From Chytridium lagenaria (taxonomy: Eukaryota > Chytridiomycota > Chytridiomycetes > Chytridiales > Chytridiaceae), in assembly GCA_025449115.1 (NCBI GenBank), contig JAHLKC010000029.1, positions 248,001-312,000 on the forward strand: a DNA stretch of 64,000 bases. Direction: 5' to 3'. Below, piece after piece: positions 11,601 to 22,752 of this stretch. The position numbers and the translations under genes are program-made. Position 1 is the first letter of the stretch; each line of letters begins with the position of its first letter. A model generated the notes under the pieces. The model ran no database searches and was not told where the DNA came from. It saw nothing but the letters and a program-made list of their open reading frames with translations.

Positions 11601-12723
11601 ATAAAGTGCTGGAAAAGAGTGACGCGGAAAAGGTTTTGAGAAAGCCTTCAGCGGAACCATAGATTTCAATTGTCTGAAAGGATGAAACGCCGAGGTACTA
11701 TTTTTTGAGTAGATTTGTATGTTAGGCTGTGCTCAAGTTATGGAAAGTGAAAATAAAAAGGACTGTACATAAAGCACTGTGATGGCGCCACCAATACCGG
11801 AACCAAGGGATCGCGTGAGGACAGAGGTCACGCCTCCTCGTGGCATCTCATTCGTGGCTGCGGCAGAGATGGCGCTATGAGTGAGAGCGACGGTTGCAGC
11901 TGTGGCAAAGATGAGGGCGAGTCCAACAAGGACTCCGGCTTCACCGACAATGACACCAAATCGGATGCTAAGCATATGAGGTTAGCCAAAAAAAAGAGTT
12001 TTAAAGGTAAAGTGGATATTGATATCGACACTTACAACTAGAAAAAATAGAAAAAACGCGCAAAAGACGGTTAGCGATATAGATGGCGAGAAAAGGCGGT
12101 GTAAGGAGAATAATTATAGAGAATGCGATACCGACAATGATCACGGACCACGCAAATTCAACTGTAGGCACAATGACACCGTAAAACACGCCACGTTTTG
12201 CCTCTGCAGTGTCTGGCGAAATGGGAAGAATTAGGGTTTGCCAGGAGCAAGTTTTGAGCTCTTTCTCTATTCAAAGCCAAAAACAAGGGGGTGATCAGTT
12301 TTTAGTGTTGAAATAGGCGCGAGGTTCCAAGATATTATAATTACTCTTGCTGTATCGGAGGATGGAAAGGAGTATCGCTGATGGAAGGATTTCGAGTGAC
12401 GTGGCTCTGTCTTGAGTGTGTTCCATCATTGGAGAGGAGGAAGTGGTTGAAGGTGGACAGGAAGAACTCTTGTCATCTGAGAAGAGGGATGGAGGAGTAG
12501 AAGAGGCATGATGGTGAATATGGTGAATGGATGACGATGACGATGATGATGAAGGATTCTTTTGTAGTGCTGCTGCTGCTGAAGAAGAAGAAGAAGAAGA
12601 AGTAGATGATCCTTGGAGCACTAAAAGTGAATCAGAATGCATCATTGGTTCTTCCATACTACTATTGGAAGTGGTAGCAGTAGTCATAGTCATATGACTA
12701 GAAGAAGAAGGATGAATAACCAA
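8682..12723 (-). CDS. SLC12-family cation-chloride cotransporter (Vhc1-like)
   Basis: Twelve-span electroneutral K+/Na+-Cl- cotransporter; the fungal member Vhc1 sits in the vacuole membrane. The N terminus (from 12723) is a long Ser-rich, low-complexity cytosolic tail. TM1-2 read IRFGVIVGEAGVLVGLALIF followed by THSAISAAATNEMPRGG. Further on come the family pattern ELRDPLRAIPIGGFTAIALS and TM regions with ILSVFGIILVGVG, the loop SMQCLMIASRTL, then FLICYASTCFACFLLSVFR and PSWRPHFRAHWVFPLMGFVM. The cytosolic C-terminal domain has GIWRPQVIGF, LVAFIGQMRSGSFRGGDL, KSATLRLFIISRSLEEAP and the closing RVVLVGTGSRFKNIIHSYK. Many short introns; one contains a G16 run at 9164-9179. Frame slips lie in A8 (about 10403) and T runs (about 12040). 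Divergent from the Nvj2-like gene. Vacuolar location is by analogy. Confidence 0.88.
9164..9179 (+). repeat. poly-G run inside an SLC12 intron
   Basis: About sixteen consecutive G bases (poly-C on the coding strand) between two exons of the cotransporter gene. Its exact length is unlikely to be reliable. Confidence 0.7.
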
Positions 12724-13419
12724 TGAATGAATGAATGAATGTAAGAGAAGATAAAAAGGAAATGTTACTGTGAGTAAGAGTATATATATATATATATATA
12801 TATATATAAGAGTGAGTTATTGTGAGTGAATAAGTGAATGAATGAGTGGAGGATAATATCACTAATAATATTAATTTTATCCATATACATATTTATATAT
12901 TCATATTCATTTACTTTGCCTCCCATCCTGTCTATGTATATTATATAGATGTATGTATTATGTGTATACGTACTTGTTATGTAGTTATTTATATTTGTTT
13001 ATTTACATCCTTTATCTCAATAGGTAATAAGATTAGAAGAGTGCCTGTCTGCCTTGTCAGTCAATTCAAAACCCTTATTAATTATTCCTTTTTTATTTAT
13101 ATATTATTCAATTCTTCTTTATGTATATTATGACGTCATATTCAACATGTAGGTAATATATAATAAATAAATAACACTGTGTTGTTTACTCTTATACATA
13201 TTAATTTATTACATTTTAAAATTAAGAGGCCTGTCGATACCACCCACCAAACCTCATCCGCAATCATCACCTATCCTCAAGGAGAAGGGGAAAGAAAGAA
13301 AGAAGGAAAAATACTTTCTCAACTTTGAGCATACACACACACGTCAGCGTTACTGCTGCTGCTTCAAACTGCCATTGCGAATGGAGTTGTAACAGAGGAA
13401 ATACAGCAATCAACACATC
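12724..13419. other. divergent promoter region with microsatellites
   Basis: Shared upstream region of the SLC12 (-) and Nvj2-like (+) genes. It holds a GAAT microsatellite (about 12721-12741), a TA-dinucleotide run (12781-12808), and an A/T-rich core to about 13230, then an AGAA-rich tract (about 13280-13315) before the Nvj2-like start. Two TGACGTCA/CACGTCAGC-like CRE half-sites occur at about 13131-13138 and 13340-13348. No gene seen. Confidence 0.45.
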
Positions 13420-16400
13420 ATGGGCTCATTCACCTCCCATCTCATCGCCTTCATCCTGGGCGGTCTCTTTGTTTCCTTGCTCTCATACTGGGTGCTGTCC
13501 TTGTCCTGAGATCACTACCAGAACGAGTTCGTGGTCTCAAAGGAGGCAGCAAGGGCCGATTAAAACGGCGGGCGATCGTGTCCCGCCACCCTTCTTGCAC
13601 CCTGTCAATAATGTCAGATCACTCAAAAAGGGTGAGGTGGCGGACCCTGGGTACGTCGAGTGAATGGAGACGAGGCATTGGAGAGGTCCTCGTATGATCC
13701 GCAATTAACCAAAGTGGGGTGGATGCGCATTGCTACAAGACCTCTTACAACAGATGAACTTTACATGGATGGGTAAGATATAAAAGGAATATGGGCTTAT
13801 CTCTTCTATTTCTTTCATCATTACTAATACACTGGCTAATGATGCATTTTAAAATAGCTTTGGAAACCCTGGCGAATGGTTTCTGGATGGACTCGCGGTT
13901 CGCCCTACCACTCAAGACTCGCTTCCCGGCGAATCCCTCTCCTCCCTCCCCAACGCCGTCAAACGCAAGCAAAACATTGTCTCCAACATTGCTTCAATGT
14001 CAGGCACAGCAGTCTCTATCGTCGAAGCAAGTCTCCAAACCACATCCTACCTCCTCTCTCGGTTCATGGGTGAATCCCCTCCACTCCCCGCCATAGCCGT
14101 TGCCTCCAAGGCCGTCGAAAATACTTACAACTCACGACCACCTTGGAGAAACGTTTTTGCAGTGTTGAAGCACAAGACCCTGTTTGTGTATTCCTCAGAT
14201 GAACGGCTAGAATGTCTGGATATCATCCTCTTGACCGAATTCAAAGTGGACCTCTTTCCAGAGAACCTTCGTGACAGCGAACTGTACCTCCGCGAAACCC
14301 CAATCCGTCTTCGTCTCAAAGGATCGTCTTCAAAGAACGGCGAAACCGTTTCTGGACTTTACCTGTACACCGCCAGTGGTTCCGATAAAGAAGACTGGCT
14401 CTTTATGCTCCGTCGCGCCTCACATCTACCCCCACACGCCGACGTTGGTGCCCTCTCTGTCCACTTTCAAGATACCGAACCCATGCGTCATTTCACCGAT
14501 GCCATGGTCAAGCTCAAGACCACTGTGGAAGGATTGGAAGGCGCGCAGGGTCACGCCACGGCGTGGCTTAATGCTTTGGTAGGGCGTGCGTTTGTGGGAT
14601 TGCATGCGAGCCCTAAAATCAAGGATTGGGTGATTAGAAAGTTGAGCAGAAAGTATACGAGGGCGAGAGGGACGTCGATATTGGGGGATATTGTCATTCA
14701 GGACTTGTTTGTGGGTGATTCGATACCTATTCTTTCGAATCCAAAGCTTTTGGGATTCTCAACCGATGGCGATGTGAATGTGGAAGTTGACATTGATTAC
14801 ACTGGTGGGACTTTATTACTTTGACATGAAGTTTTTTTCGTTGTATATTGTTTACGTTTTCCCGTTTGCCTGTTCCTTTTTTTAGAGCTGAACGAAGTTT
14901 TTTTTAATTCAAAGGCGGTGTCATGGTCGAAGCCGCCACCCTCGCCACCATCTCCGTCTCTGCCTTTGAACCCTACGTCAAACCTCTTCAAATCCCTCTC
15001 GTTGTCTCCATCAAAGTAAAACGATTCTCAGCCCGCGTTCTCATCAAAATCAAACCCAACGTTGAAACTTCCCGTGTCTGGGTCGGATTCTACCGTGAAC
15101 CAGGTTTGAAACTCGAGCTTGACGTTGAACCCATCATCTGGAACAAACTTATCCGTCTTCAAGTCGTCAATCAGATTATTGAGCGACGCATCAAAGAAGC
15201 GTTGGAGGAACTCGTGGTCTTACCGAATATGGATGATTTTGGGTTTTGGCCGAGTGATGGGAAGGGAGGGTTTTGAGAGCGATGAGGAGGATGAGGAGGA
15301 CGACGAAGAGGAGGAGGATTATGAAGATGCGGAAGATGGATATGGGGAGGATGAGAATATTGTTGGACAGGAGATGATGATGATGATGGCATCTCCACCG
15401 CGCGTTTTGGAGGATCGACCTCAATCCAAGACATCGCATCGCGCGAGTACGCTCTTAGAGGCAGTGGAGGAGGACCAGGAAACGGATTCAGATCCTGAAA
15501 TGTTTTACCGAAAGCTCCAAGATAAATACATGGAGGAAGCTCTTAAAGCGCAACAGGCAGAAGCATTGTGGTTTGCGGAAAACGCAGGCATAAGTGATGA
15601 TGAAATTCACCAAGAGGAACCATTTGTGGAGGATCAACCTCAAAGTGAACCTGGAGAAACTGATGAAGCAAAGTCTGTCGCTTCTTCTTACCCTCGAGAT
15701 TCTGCTGCCGCACCACCTGTGGGTGAAGAAGACCAATCCTCTACTTTTGATGGCTCAGAAGACCGTGATTCCTTAACCGCCACCCGTCAACGTCTCAGTA
15801 TCACAACTCACCCCGAGCCCACCGACCCTAGTACCACCGACTCCCAAACCACAACCCCAACCTCTGTCCCTGACGCTCATCTCCGTCCTCCCAGTTCCCT
15901 TGATAAACCCAAAACCCCGACCATGGCTGTGTTTGAGTATCTTGGAGAAACGGCCGAATATGCGGGTCGCAAATCGAGAGAGTATGGATTGGATGAGATG
16001 GCGAGGAGCGTGGCGGAGACGGCGACCGTGTATGGGAGTACGTTGAAGATGAGGACGGCGGTGTTGAGTGATAGGACGTTGGCGTATTTGGGTATACGAG
16101 GACGGGGAGGGGTTTGTTGGAGGCGCCGGTTGAGGAAGTGGAGGAGGGGAATCGAATGGAAAGCGGGAATGCAATGTAGTTTTTTTTTTTCTTTTTGCTT
16201 TGCTGTGATTTCGCAACATGATTGCTTCTACTCCCCACATAATAATTAACTGGTTTCCTTAGACCCGAGGATATTCCACTGCCCCCACCGAGATCTCGAA
16301 CGGCTTACAGAAGCAGACCACCATCCATCATCGAAGACTCTACCGACACACCTCCCCTCTCCCATCGCACATCAAACCAAAACCTCCGCTCACGACCTCA

Positions 16401-17101
16401 AACACCCGACAACTCGACCCAAACATCCCCAACAAATCAACAAAACCACGTCCCCCATCCATCCTTGAAATGCTGGTAAAGTTCCCTTTGTTTTTCACAA
16501 CATGAACCGTTTTCTCACCTTTTTTCCTTTTTTTGTGTTTTTGCTCTCAGGGCGTCAACATCACCACCGCCGCACCTGAACAAAAACCTCCACGTCGTCC
16601 CCAAAAACGTCGCTCCATGATCCTCCCCTCCACAACCCCCATCCTCGACGACGACCCCCCACGAGACCCCCGCCTCCGTCCCCCACCCCGTCGTCCCAAA
16701 CAAAACCTCACCCGTCGTTCCATGGACGACCTCCGTCCCTCCACCTCGGATCTCCATCTCTCCCGTCGAAGCCTCACATCGCATTACGCGTCCAACCCAT
16801 CGTTGGGGAGCAGTCGAGCGACGGTGGGGAGTGTGGAGAAGGAGGAGGGGTGAGTGATGAAGAGGGACGGATGTGGACGCCGAGAACGAGGTTGGCGAGT
16901 ATCTCTGTGGAGGAGTTGGATGGAGGGAGACGGGGGATGGATGTGGGGAGTTTTGAGGAGGTTGGGGAGGATGCGGGTGAGAGTTCTGGAAGGTTGAGGA
17001 GACGGTGGTTTTCGGGGAGTAGGTTGGTGAGGGCTGCACAGCGGAGAGAGAGGGAGGAAGAAGATAAGGAACAGTATTATGATGGGAATGGGAATGGATG
17101 A
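13420..17101 (+). CDS. Nvj2/TEX2-like PH-SMP lipid-transfer protein
   Basis: ER-anchored lipid-transfer protein of the SMP (synaptotagmin-like, mitochondrial, lipid-binding) class that works at membrane contact sites. An N-terminal membrane segment (LIAFILGGLFVSLLSYWVL) is followed by a basic stretch, then a PH domain split around an insertion: KVGWMRIATRPLTTDELYMD, and later VFAVLKHKTLFVYSSDE to DKEDWLFMLRRASHLPP. The SMP domain starts at AWLNALVGRAFVGLHASP and includes IVIQDLFVGDSIPILSNPKL, then across an intron (about 14818-14917) SVSAFEPYVKPLQIPLVVSI and the closing IIERRIKEALEELVVLPNMD. A long acidic and Pro/Ser-rich tail follows, with about four further exons to 17101. Frame slips sit near 13510 (GGTGCTG) and 15276 (GGGAGGGTTTTG). 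The SMP call is secure; the tail is disordered and its end less so. Confidence 0.88.
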
Positions 17102-17685
17102 GAATTTGGCAGGGTGGTTCGTGTTTAAAGCCTTTGAAGAAGGGTTTTTGTTTCTCGTTATACAGTTTTACAAGCGTTTTTTTTTATTTTATTTTAATTT
17201 TGTAGGGAAGAGTGTGTTGTTTGCTCTTTTTTGCCACGTTGCTTTTTTTTTTTTTAAACTCTACCCAGATTTGGTTCATCTTTGTCATTTTATTTTGGAT
17301 GACGATGATTCAAATAGGATCCCGCGCTAAACAACGTCTTTGTACAAGAATACAGTAATTACATCCTCCCTTTTATCTCTTTCTTTTCCATTTTTGTCTC
17401 GTGGTTGTCGCATTATTATCACTGAAAGCAAGAACAACATCATCACGTTACGATTTTGTTTTTATTTATGAGTTTTTCAAAGAGGTACACCATTTGTTCC
17501 CTATCATCGCAATGATATATACTCCACACAATCTCTTCACCACATACACAATCACACTATCTTCGCAAAACCAACAAAAAAGGAGGAAGGAAAATTAGAT
17601 ATTAGAAGAATCTTGTTTTTTTTGGATGTAGTGTTTTTTTCGTTGTTTTTTTTTTTTCGTTTGAGGTTGTTTTTTTGGTTCTTTC
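17102..17685. other. intergenic region between convergent genes
   Basis: T-rich 3' flanks of the Nvj2-like (+) and arrestin-like (-) genes, with several T runs of 7-11. No coding or RNA signal seen. Confidence 0.45.
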
Positions 17686-19775
17686 TCACTTGGCCGGTGG
17701 AGCACCGTGCACCACAAACACAGGGATTTCAATGGTCGCCAATTTCTTCTGCCCAGTTCCTAGTATGGATTTCTTGTCACTCTCATAAAACAACATTCAA
17801 CATGAGGTAATGCGCAATCTAACCATTCGTTAACACAACATTATCGCCAACCAAAAAGTAAAATAAAAGTAACGATTCTTCACCTTTAAATTCTGTTGAA
17901 TCACCGACGCCTGAACACTCGCCCCCAACATCACTTCAACCCCCACAAAACACTCTCCACCTCCCTCCCCATCCCCAACCTCAATCACATACCTCGTTCC
18001 GTCACCCCCCAAACCCCGCCGCCGTCGCCACCATCTTATTCACATTCCCCACCCCCTCTGCAATGACCGCCAACGAATTCCGTCGACTCCGATCCCCAGC
18101 CATCAACGGCGGCGACGCAACCCTGTTCCCCCCGATCCCATTCACATGACGCGACCCAACACCACGACCAACAGGGACTTTGAGGAACTTGTATTCGCCT
18201 GGTCGCGTGGACACGGTTTGGCCGGCTGTGTGGAGGTTGCGGGAGGCCTTGGAGGGGAGGGGGGTGGAGGGAGCGGAGGGCGCGGTTGGAGAAGGGTGGG
18301 GGTTGGATTGGACGTGGGGAGGGGGGCTGTGAGTGCTGTTTTGAAGGTGTCGGCGGTTGTGTCGGGGGAGAGGGGGAGGGGGTCTGAGTGGGGAGGGGGG
18401 GTAGGAGTCTCCCATGTAGATGGAGGGCATGGCGATGGGAGTTGTGGCGTTATCTTCCCACATGCCTAAAGTCCCGTGGGAGAGGCTCGTAGGGTGTGGT
18501 GGTCGAAATCTATCGAGGGTACTGAAAATCACGTAAGTTTACAATAAAATGGGGGGGGGGTCGGGGACTTACTTGATGTGACATCGTTGTCCGAGGGTCA
18601 TGGAGATGGAGTGGACGGAAGAGACTGTTTGGGTAACCGTTTCGGATGCAGATTTGGATGGGGATGCCTTCTGGACCGAGGAGCTCGTCGTCGGGACGAC
18701 CGGTGCTGCGATGGCGTTCTTTGGTTTTTGTGCGGCGACGACGGTTCACGGGAGGTGGAGAGGAGGGGCGGTTGAACTTGAAGAGAGGTTCAAACTTGGC
18801 GGGGGATGCGGATAGGGTCTGGGAACTTTTTTGAAGTGAAGGTTTAGTACGGGGACGGATGTAAGCAGAGATAGATATAAGCAAGAGCATGAATGTAGAT
18901 GATAAGGATTCTAAAGATAAGCAAAGAAAAAATCAATATATAAATCTTACTTGGATCTCAAAGAAGAACTCGCCGTGAAGCGTGAATCCACTGACAGTCT
19001 GCTTTCTCGGCGGTGGACCCCGTTACAGGTTCGTCGCGGAGTAGGCGGAACAGTCCTGCGGGACCTCATCCCTCACAATCCTCCTCACCGTCACCTCCTT
19101 CCTCTGCACAACCGGCCAATGCCGTCCAGCCTGCACAAGCGTCGCCTCCAGCATCCACACAATCTTCCCCTGCCTCCGACTTTGCGCTCACGGGAGCGTC
19201 GATGGGGATAGGGAAGTTAAATGGGTACGGTGTTCCGAATGCGAGGTGAGTGTGGGAGGAAGGGGTTGGGAATTGGTAGGTGGAGGTTGAGGCGTGTGGA
19301 GGTTCGTCGGGGAGTGTGGCGGAGAAACTGGGACCGTACCAGAGGGTTTGTTCGTGGAGGTAGAAGACGCCTTTGCTGACGGAAAAAGTTGCCGAGATCC
19401 ACGGGGTCTTTTGTCTTTCAATCGCATAGACGTTGGTGAGAGCCACATCTTCATGATTTATCAGCAAAAACCATCAACTCCTTATAACTTAAACTTACCG
19501 ATTTCATATTTCCCAAAATCGAACCGTCAACGAGCCCGACACAACGTCACCCCCAGACTCGGGTTTAGCCAGGAACACTGGCGAGATTTCCTTCAAGAAG
19601 GTACGGTGGGAATGCAGAGCCTTCAAGGGTGCTGAAATCGCTAACGTCAATGTCAAATGTTTCAAAGGGAAGTTGGAAACGGAGTTGGGTAGGGAGGGGG
19701 TGCGAGTGTTTCGGGGATGGGAGGGACCTCTGGGGGTTTAAAGAAGCGCTTGATGGGTTTGAGGTCTGGTTTCAT
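17686..19775 (-). CDS. probable arrestin-domain (ART-like) trafficking adaptor
   Basis: Fungal arrestin-related proteins recruit ubiquitin ligases to plasma-membrane cargo. The call rests on both ends of the gene. Near the N terminus lie LPFETFDIDVSDFSTLEG, ESGGDVVSGSLTV, FDFGKYEI, and the beta-strand-rich exon TPWISATFSVSKGVFYLHEQ, and PYPFNFPIP, which resembles the FPFSFPIP signature of arrestins. The last exons read VGVEVMLGASVQASVIQQNL then IAHYLMLNVV and KKLATIEIPVFVVHGAPP, the usual end of an arrestin C domain. The middle (18000-18900) is Pro/Ser/Arg-rich and its reading frame is uncertain. A frame slip near 17785 (GTTTTATG) precedes the last segment. An upstream stretch to about 20149 (LSLKLESTGFQ, GDIEINLATPAG) could be a true first exon. 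No clear PPxY motif was found. Could instead be another beta-sandwich protein. Confidence 0.5.
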
Positions 19776-20254
19776 TGTAGTGATGTGGTTTCAGAGTAAT
19801 AGGTACTAGAACGGATATATTGGGTGGAGATGGGTATTGGGCAAAGGGTATATCTCTGCTGCAATGGGATCAGTTATCACTGGTGGACGACAGCTGCTGG
19901 AGGTAGGAGGGTGGAATGACAATGATGTATTTACAAGAACGGGCACCAGGGAGTCCAGCGTAAGTTTTTTTTGAGAGAGCGAAAGATGTTGGTTCCAGCA
20001 GGAGTAGCCAGATTTATTTCGATATCTCCGCAGCATGGGATTCCGTTTTGCGCGTGACGTTGGGAGCTATCAACTGCCTCGTCGGAGTTCGAACAAGTGG
20101 TCTGGAATCCCGTCGATTCCAGTTTCAGTGACAAACTTGTGTCTGACAATTCACATGTAGTACCTTTTTTTTTTTTTTTTTTTTTTTTTGTTCAAACCAT
20201 CTCGAAAAGTCAATCATTTGCTATTTTTTTTTTTGTTGCAAAAAACACCTAAAA
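19776..20254. other. upstream region, possible arrestin-like first exon, poly-T
   Basis: On the minus strand 19931-20149 is open and reads MSDTSLSLKLESTG at its start, which could be the N-terminal arrestin strand pair of the neighbouring gene, with frame loss in an A8 run near 19968. A T25 run lies at 20165-20189 and a second T12 run near 20223, just upstream of the PWP1 start. Confidence 0.35.
20165..20189 (+). repeat. poly-T run
   Basis: Twenty-five consecutive T bases about 65 bases upstream of the PWP1 start. It may act as a nucleosome-excluding promoter tract, as poly(dA:dT) does in fungi; its length is unlikely to be exact. Confidence 0.7.
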
Positions 20255-22052
20255 ATGATCTCGTCATTGGCATGGGTGCGTAAAGGCGCGCAAAGAGACT
20301 CCCATCAAGTTCTCCATGACAGACGATGAATATCAGCGCATTCAGGAGAACATTGCCCAGCGTCTGGAAGAGTCAAAGGGAGGAGTTGGCTGAGGCTCAG
20401 GCTGCAGAGGCTGCTGCCATGAATGGAACAACTTCGGAGGGCATCACCTGTGGCAAAGACGGGCAAGGGCAAAGGGAAAGGCACAGAAGGCTGTCACTCC
20501 AAGCCTCGATGGATGCGGATGCGGCTTTGATCAAAGAGTTCAATTTGGACAATTATGATGATGAGGATGAGGATGAGCAGATGATGGATGATGAGGAATG
20601 ATGCTGGTATGCAATCTCTTTTTCTTGAAAGATGGGCCTGGATGAATGACGTTACAGTGATGCCTGAATTCTTGGTTAAATTTCAGATGTCGCCTTGTTT
20701 GGAAACCTCAAGGGCTTGACACACTATGGCTCCAACGCCGAAGACCCGAACATTGTGGGTAAAGGACGAGGTTGACGATCAGGAAGAAATGGAGGAGATG
20801 ATGATTGCCGCTTCCGACAACCTCATTCTGGCAGCAAAGACTGAGGATGACGTCTCTCACATTGAAGTGTACCTTTATGAGGAAGCCGAGGACAACCTTT
20901 TCGTGCACCACGACATTATGCTACCCTCCTTCCCCCTCTGCATTGAATGGCTGGATTTCCACGTCGGTCGCAAGGCGGGAACCGAGGGAACCGGAAACTA
21001 TGTTGCAGTCGGCACGTTTGACCCTGAAATTGAAATATGGGATCTGGATCTCGTGGATGCTCCTTACCCAGAGGTTATTCTTGGAGGTGGACCCCCAGGA
21101 GAGGCGCTTGGAAAGGGCAAAAAGAAGAGGAAGGCAAAGAAGCCCACCGCGGATCACCACGTTGACGCTGTCATGTGTTTGTCATGGAACAAGAACCACA
21201 ACTCTATTCTTGCTTCTGGATCCGCTGATACCACTATCAAGATTTGGGATTTGAACAGCCCTGCCAAAGCGCTTCGAAGCTTCAACACCCATAAGTCAAA
21301 GGTTCAGGCTCTTCAGTGGAACCCTTCTGAGCCCACGGTTTTGTTGAGTGGAGGTTACGATAAACGAGCTTGCGTGTTTGACAGTCGTGCGCCTGATAAG
21401 GTTGCCAGCTTCGCACTTACAGCAGACGTTGAAGCCATCAAGTGGGATCCTTTCCACCCGAAAGATTTTTGGTGAGTTGAACATAAATTTTTTAAAGATG
21501 CTGGGTTTATTTGACTGCATTACTTACTCTATGATCTTTACAGGTTTCAACTGAAGACGGTCTCGTCAAGTGCTTTGACGGAAGGAACCCCTCTCAACCC
21601 CCCATTTTCACCATCCACGCACACGACTCTGCCGTCTCTGCCCTCGATGTCTCCTCCAAAGTCGAAGGTCTCATCGCGACTGGCTCCACCGATTCCATCG
21701 TGAAAGTCTGGTCCACCCGCAACAACAATCTTCGCTGCCTTACCACCCGCAACGTTGGCGTCGGTCGTGTCTTTGCCACCAATTTCAGCCCTGACAGTGA
21801 CTATGCGTTGGCTACAGCTGGAGACAATGGCAAGGTTGTTGTTTGGAATTTGAAAAGGAATGAGGCTGTCAAGGAGGCGTTTGGCGGTGGTGCTGATGAC
21901 GATGTTGTTGTTGGAGAGGATGGAGTGCCAGTGCCCAAGAAGGAGTTTACTACTGTTGAGGAGTTGGAGGAGGAGGAGGAGGATGAAGAGCTTGAGCTTG
22001 TTGGAGATGATGTTGAGATGGATGAGGATGATGAAGATGAGATTGAAGAGTA
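20255..22052 (+). CDS. PWP1: PWP1-type WD40 protein (ribosome biogenesis)
   Basis: Nucleolar WD-repeat protein needed for pre-60S / rRNA processing. The start MISSLAWVRKGA matches the family opening, followed by a short helix (DDEYQRIQENIAQRLEESK) and the acidic segment FNLDNYDDEDEDEQMMDDEE. The next exon reads DVALFGNLKGL with HYGSNAEDPNI after a frame correction. Then come DNLILAAKTEDDVSHIEVYL, LGKGKKKRKAKKP and WD repeats: DAVMCLSWNKNHNSILASGS, TTIKIWDLN, VQALQWNPSEPTVLLSGGYD, KVWSTRNNNLRCLTTRN, NGKVVVWNLKRN. It ends in an acidic tail. The last intron (about 21473-21543) has its donor at TTTTTGGTGAG, where one G seems missing. Other slips occur at 20305, 20385 and 20755. Strong overall match. 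Confidence 0.9.
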
Positions 22053-22752
22053 AACTCTTTCATCTTGCGATTTCTCTCCTTTTACTGTATGTTTACTTTA
22101 TTTACCTTATGCGCCTTACCTCTATTTCGACAAGCCGCCATCCACTACGCACCTCTCAACCATCATCAGCAATCAATCAATCCGTCCGTCAGTCACCCTG
22201 TCACGTACCCTCTCTACTATACTTCTATCCTGCCAGTCATTCGCTATTTCTCCATCACGTTTCTTACACTCATCTTTATTCACCTTTCTTGACTTTTGAC
22301 AGGAGGAAAGTTTGTTGTTTTATTTTCTATCTGTTTCCCCTTCTTTTTTGGCCAAGTTGCGCCTAGCAGGAATTTTTTTTTGTCTTAAAAATAAAAAATA
22401 AATATTTTAAGAATTGTCAGACGAGTCAAGACACATTTGAGAATACCCTGTTTCCTGAAAGTGAATATCTGGTACTCTCCTTTCAAACACCTAATTACAG
22501 CCATCCATCCATCTATTCTGGAAAGTCAACCAAAAAAACGACGGCTGAGGGCGTCTTTGTTTTCTTTCTTCATCAACCCAACCGCTATCATCCCACACAT
22601 CCCCTTCCCCTCTCTACCTTTCGACTTGTCCCATTCTCCTCCTGCGACCTCCGTCTCCATCTCTCTCTCTTCTCTCCCCACCCATCCATCCATCCGTCCT
22701 TGTCCCGTCCTCCGTTTGATCCTCCGTCTCCTATCGAACAAACCGAGTCCAT
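22053..22752. other. intergenic region
   Basis: 3' flank of PWP1 and leader of the M13 peptidase gene, both plus strand. The first half is T/C-rich with an AATAAA-like signal near 22395; 22500-22740 is strongly CT-rich (CCATCCATC repeats), as in fungal promoters. ORFs here are low complexity. No gene supported. Confidence 0.45.

Noticed and set aside
15773..16240. Two long minus-strand frames (155 and 136 residues)
   Set aside because: Low-complexity shadows of the Pro/Thr-rich tail of the plus-strand Nvj2-like gene.
22500..22740. CT-rich tract read as a possible coding exon (112-residue frame)
   Set aside because: Simple CCATC/TCTC repeats directly upstream of the M13 start; fits a pyrimidine-rich fungal promoter.
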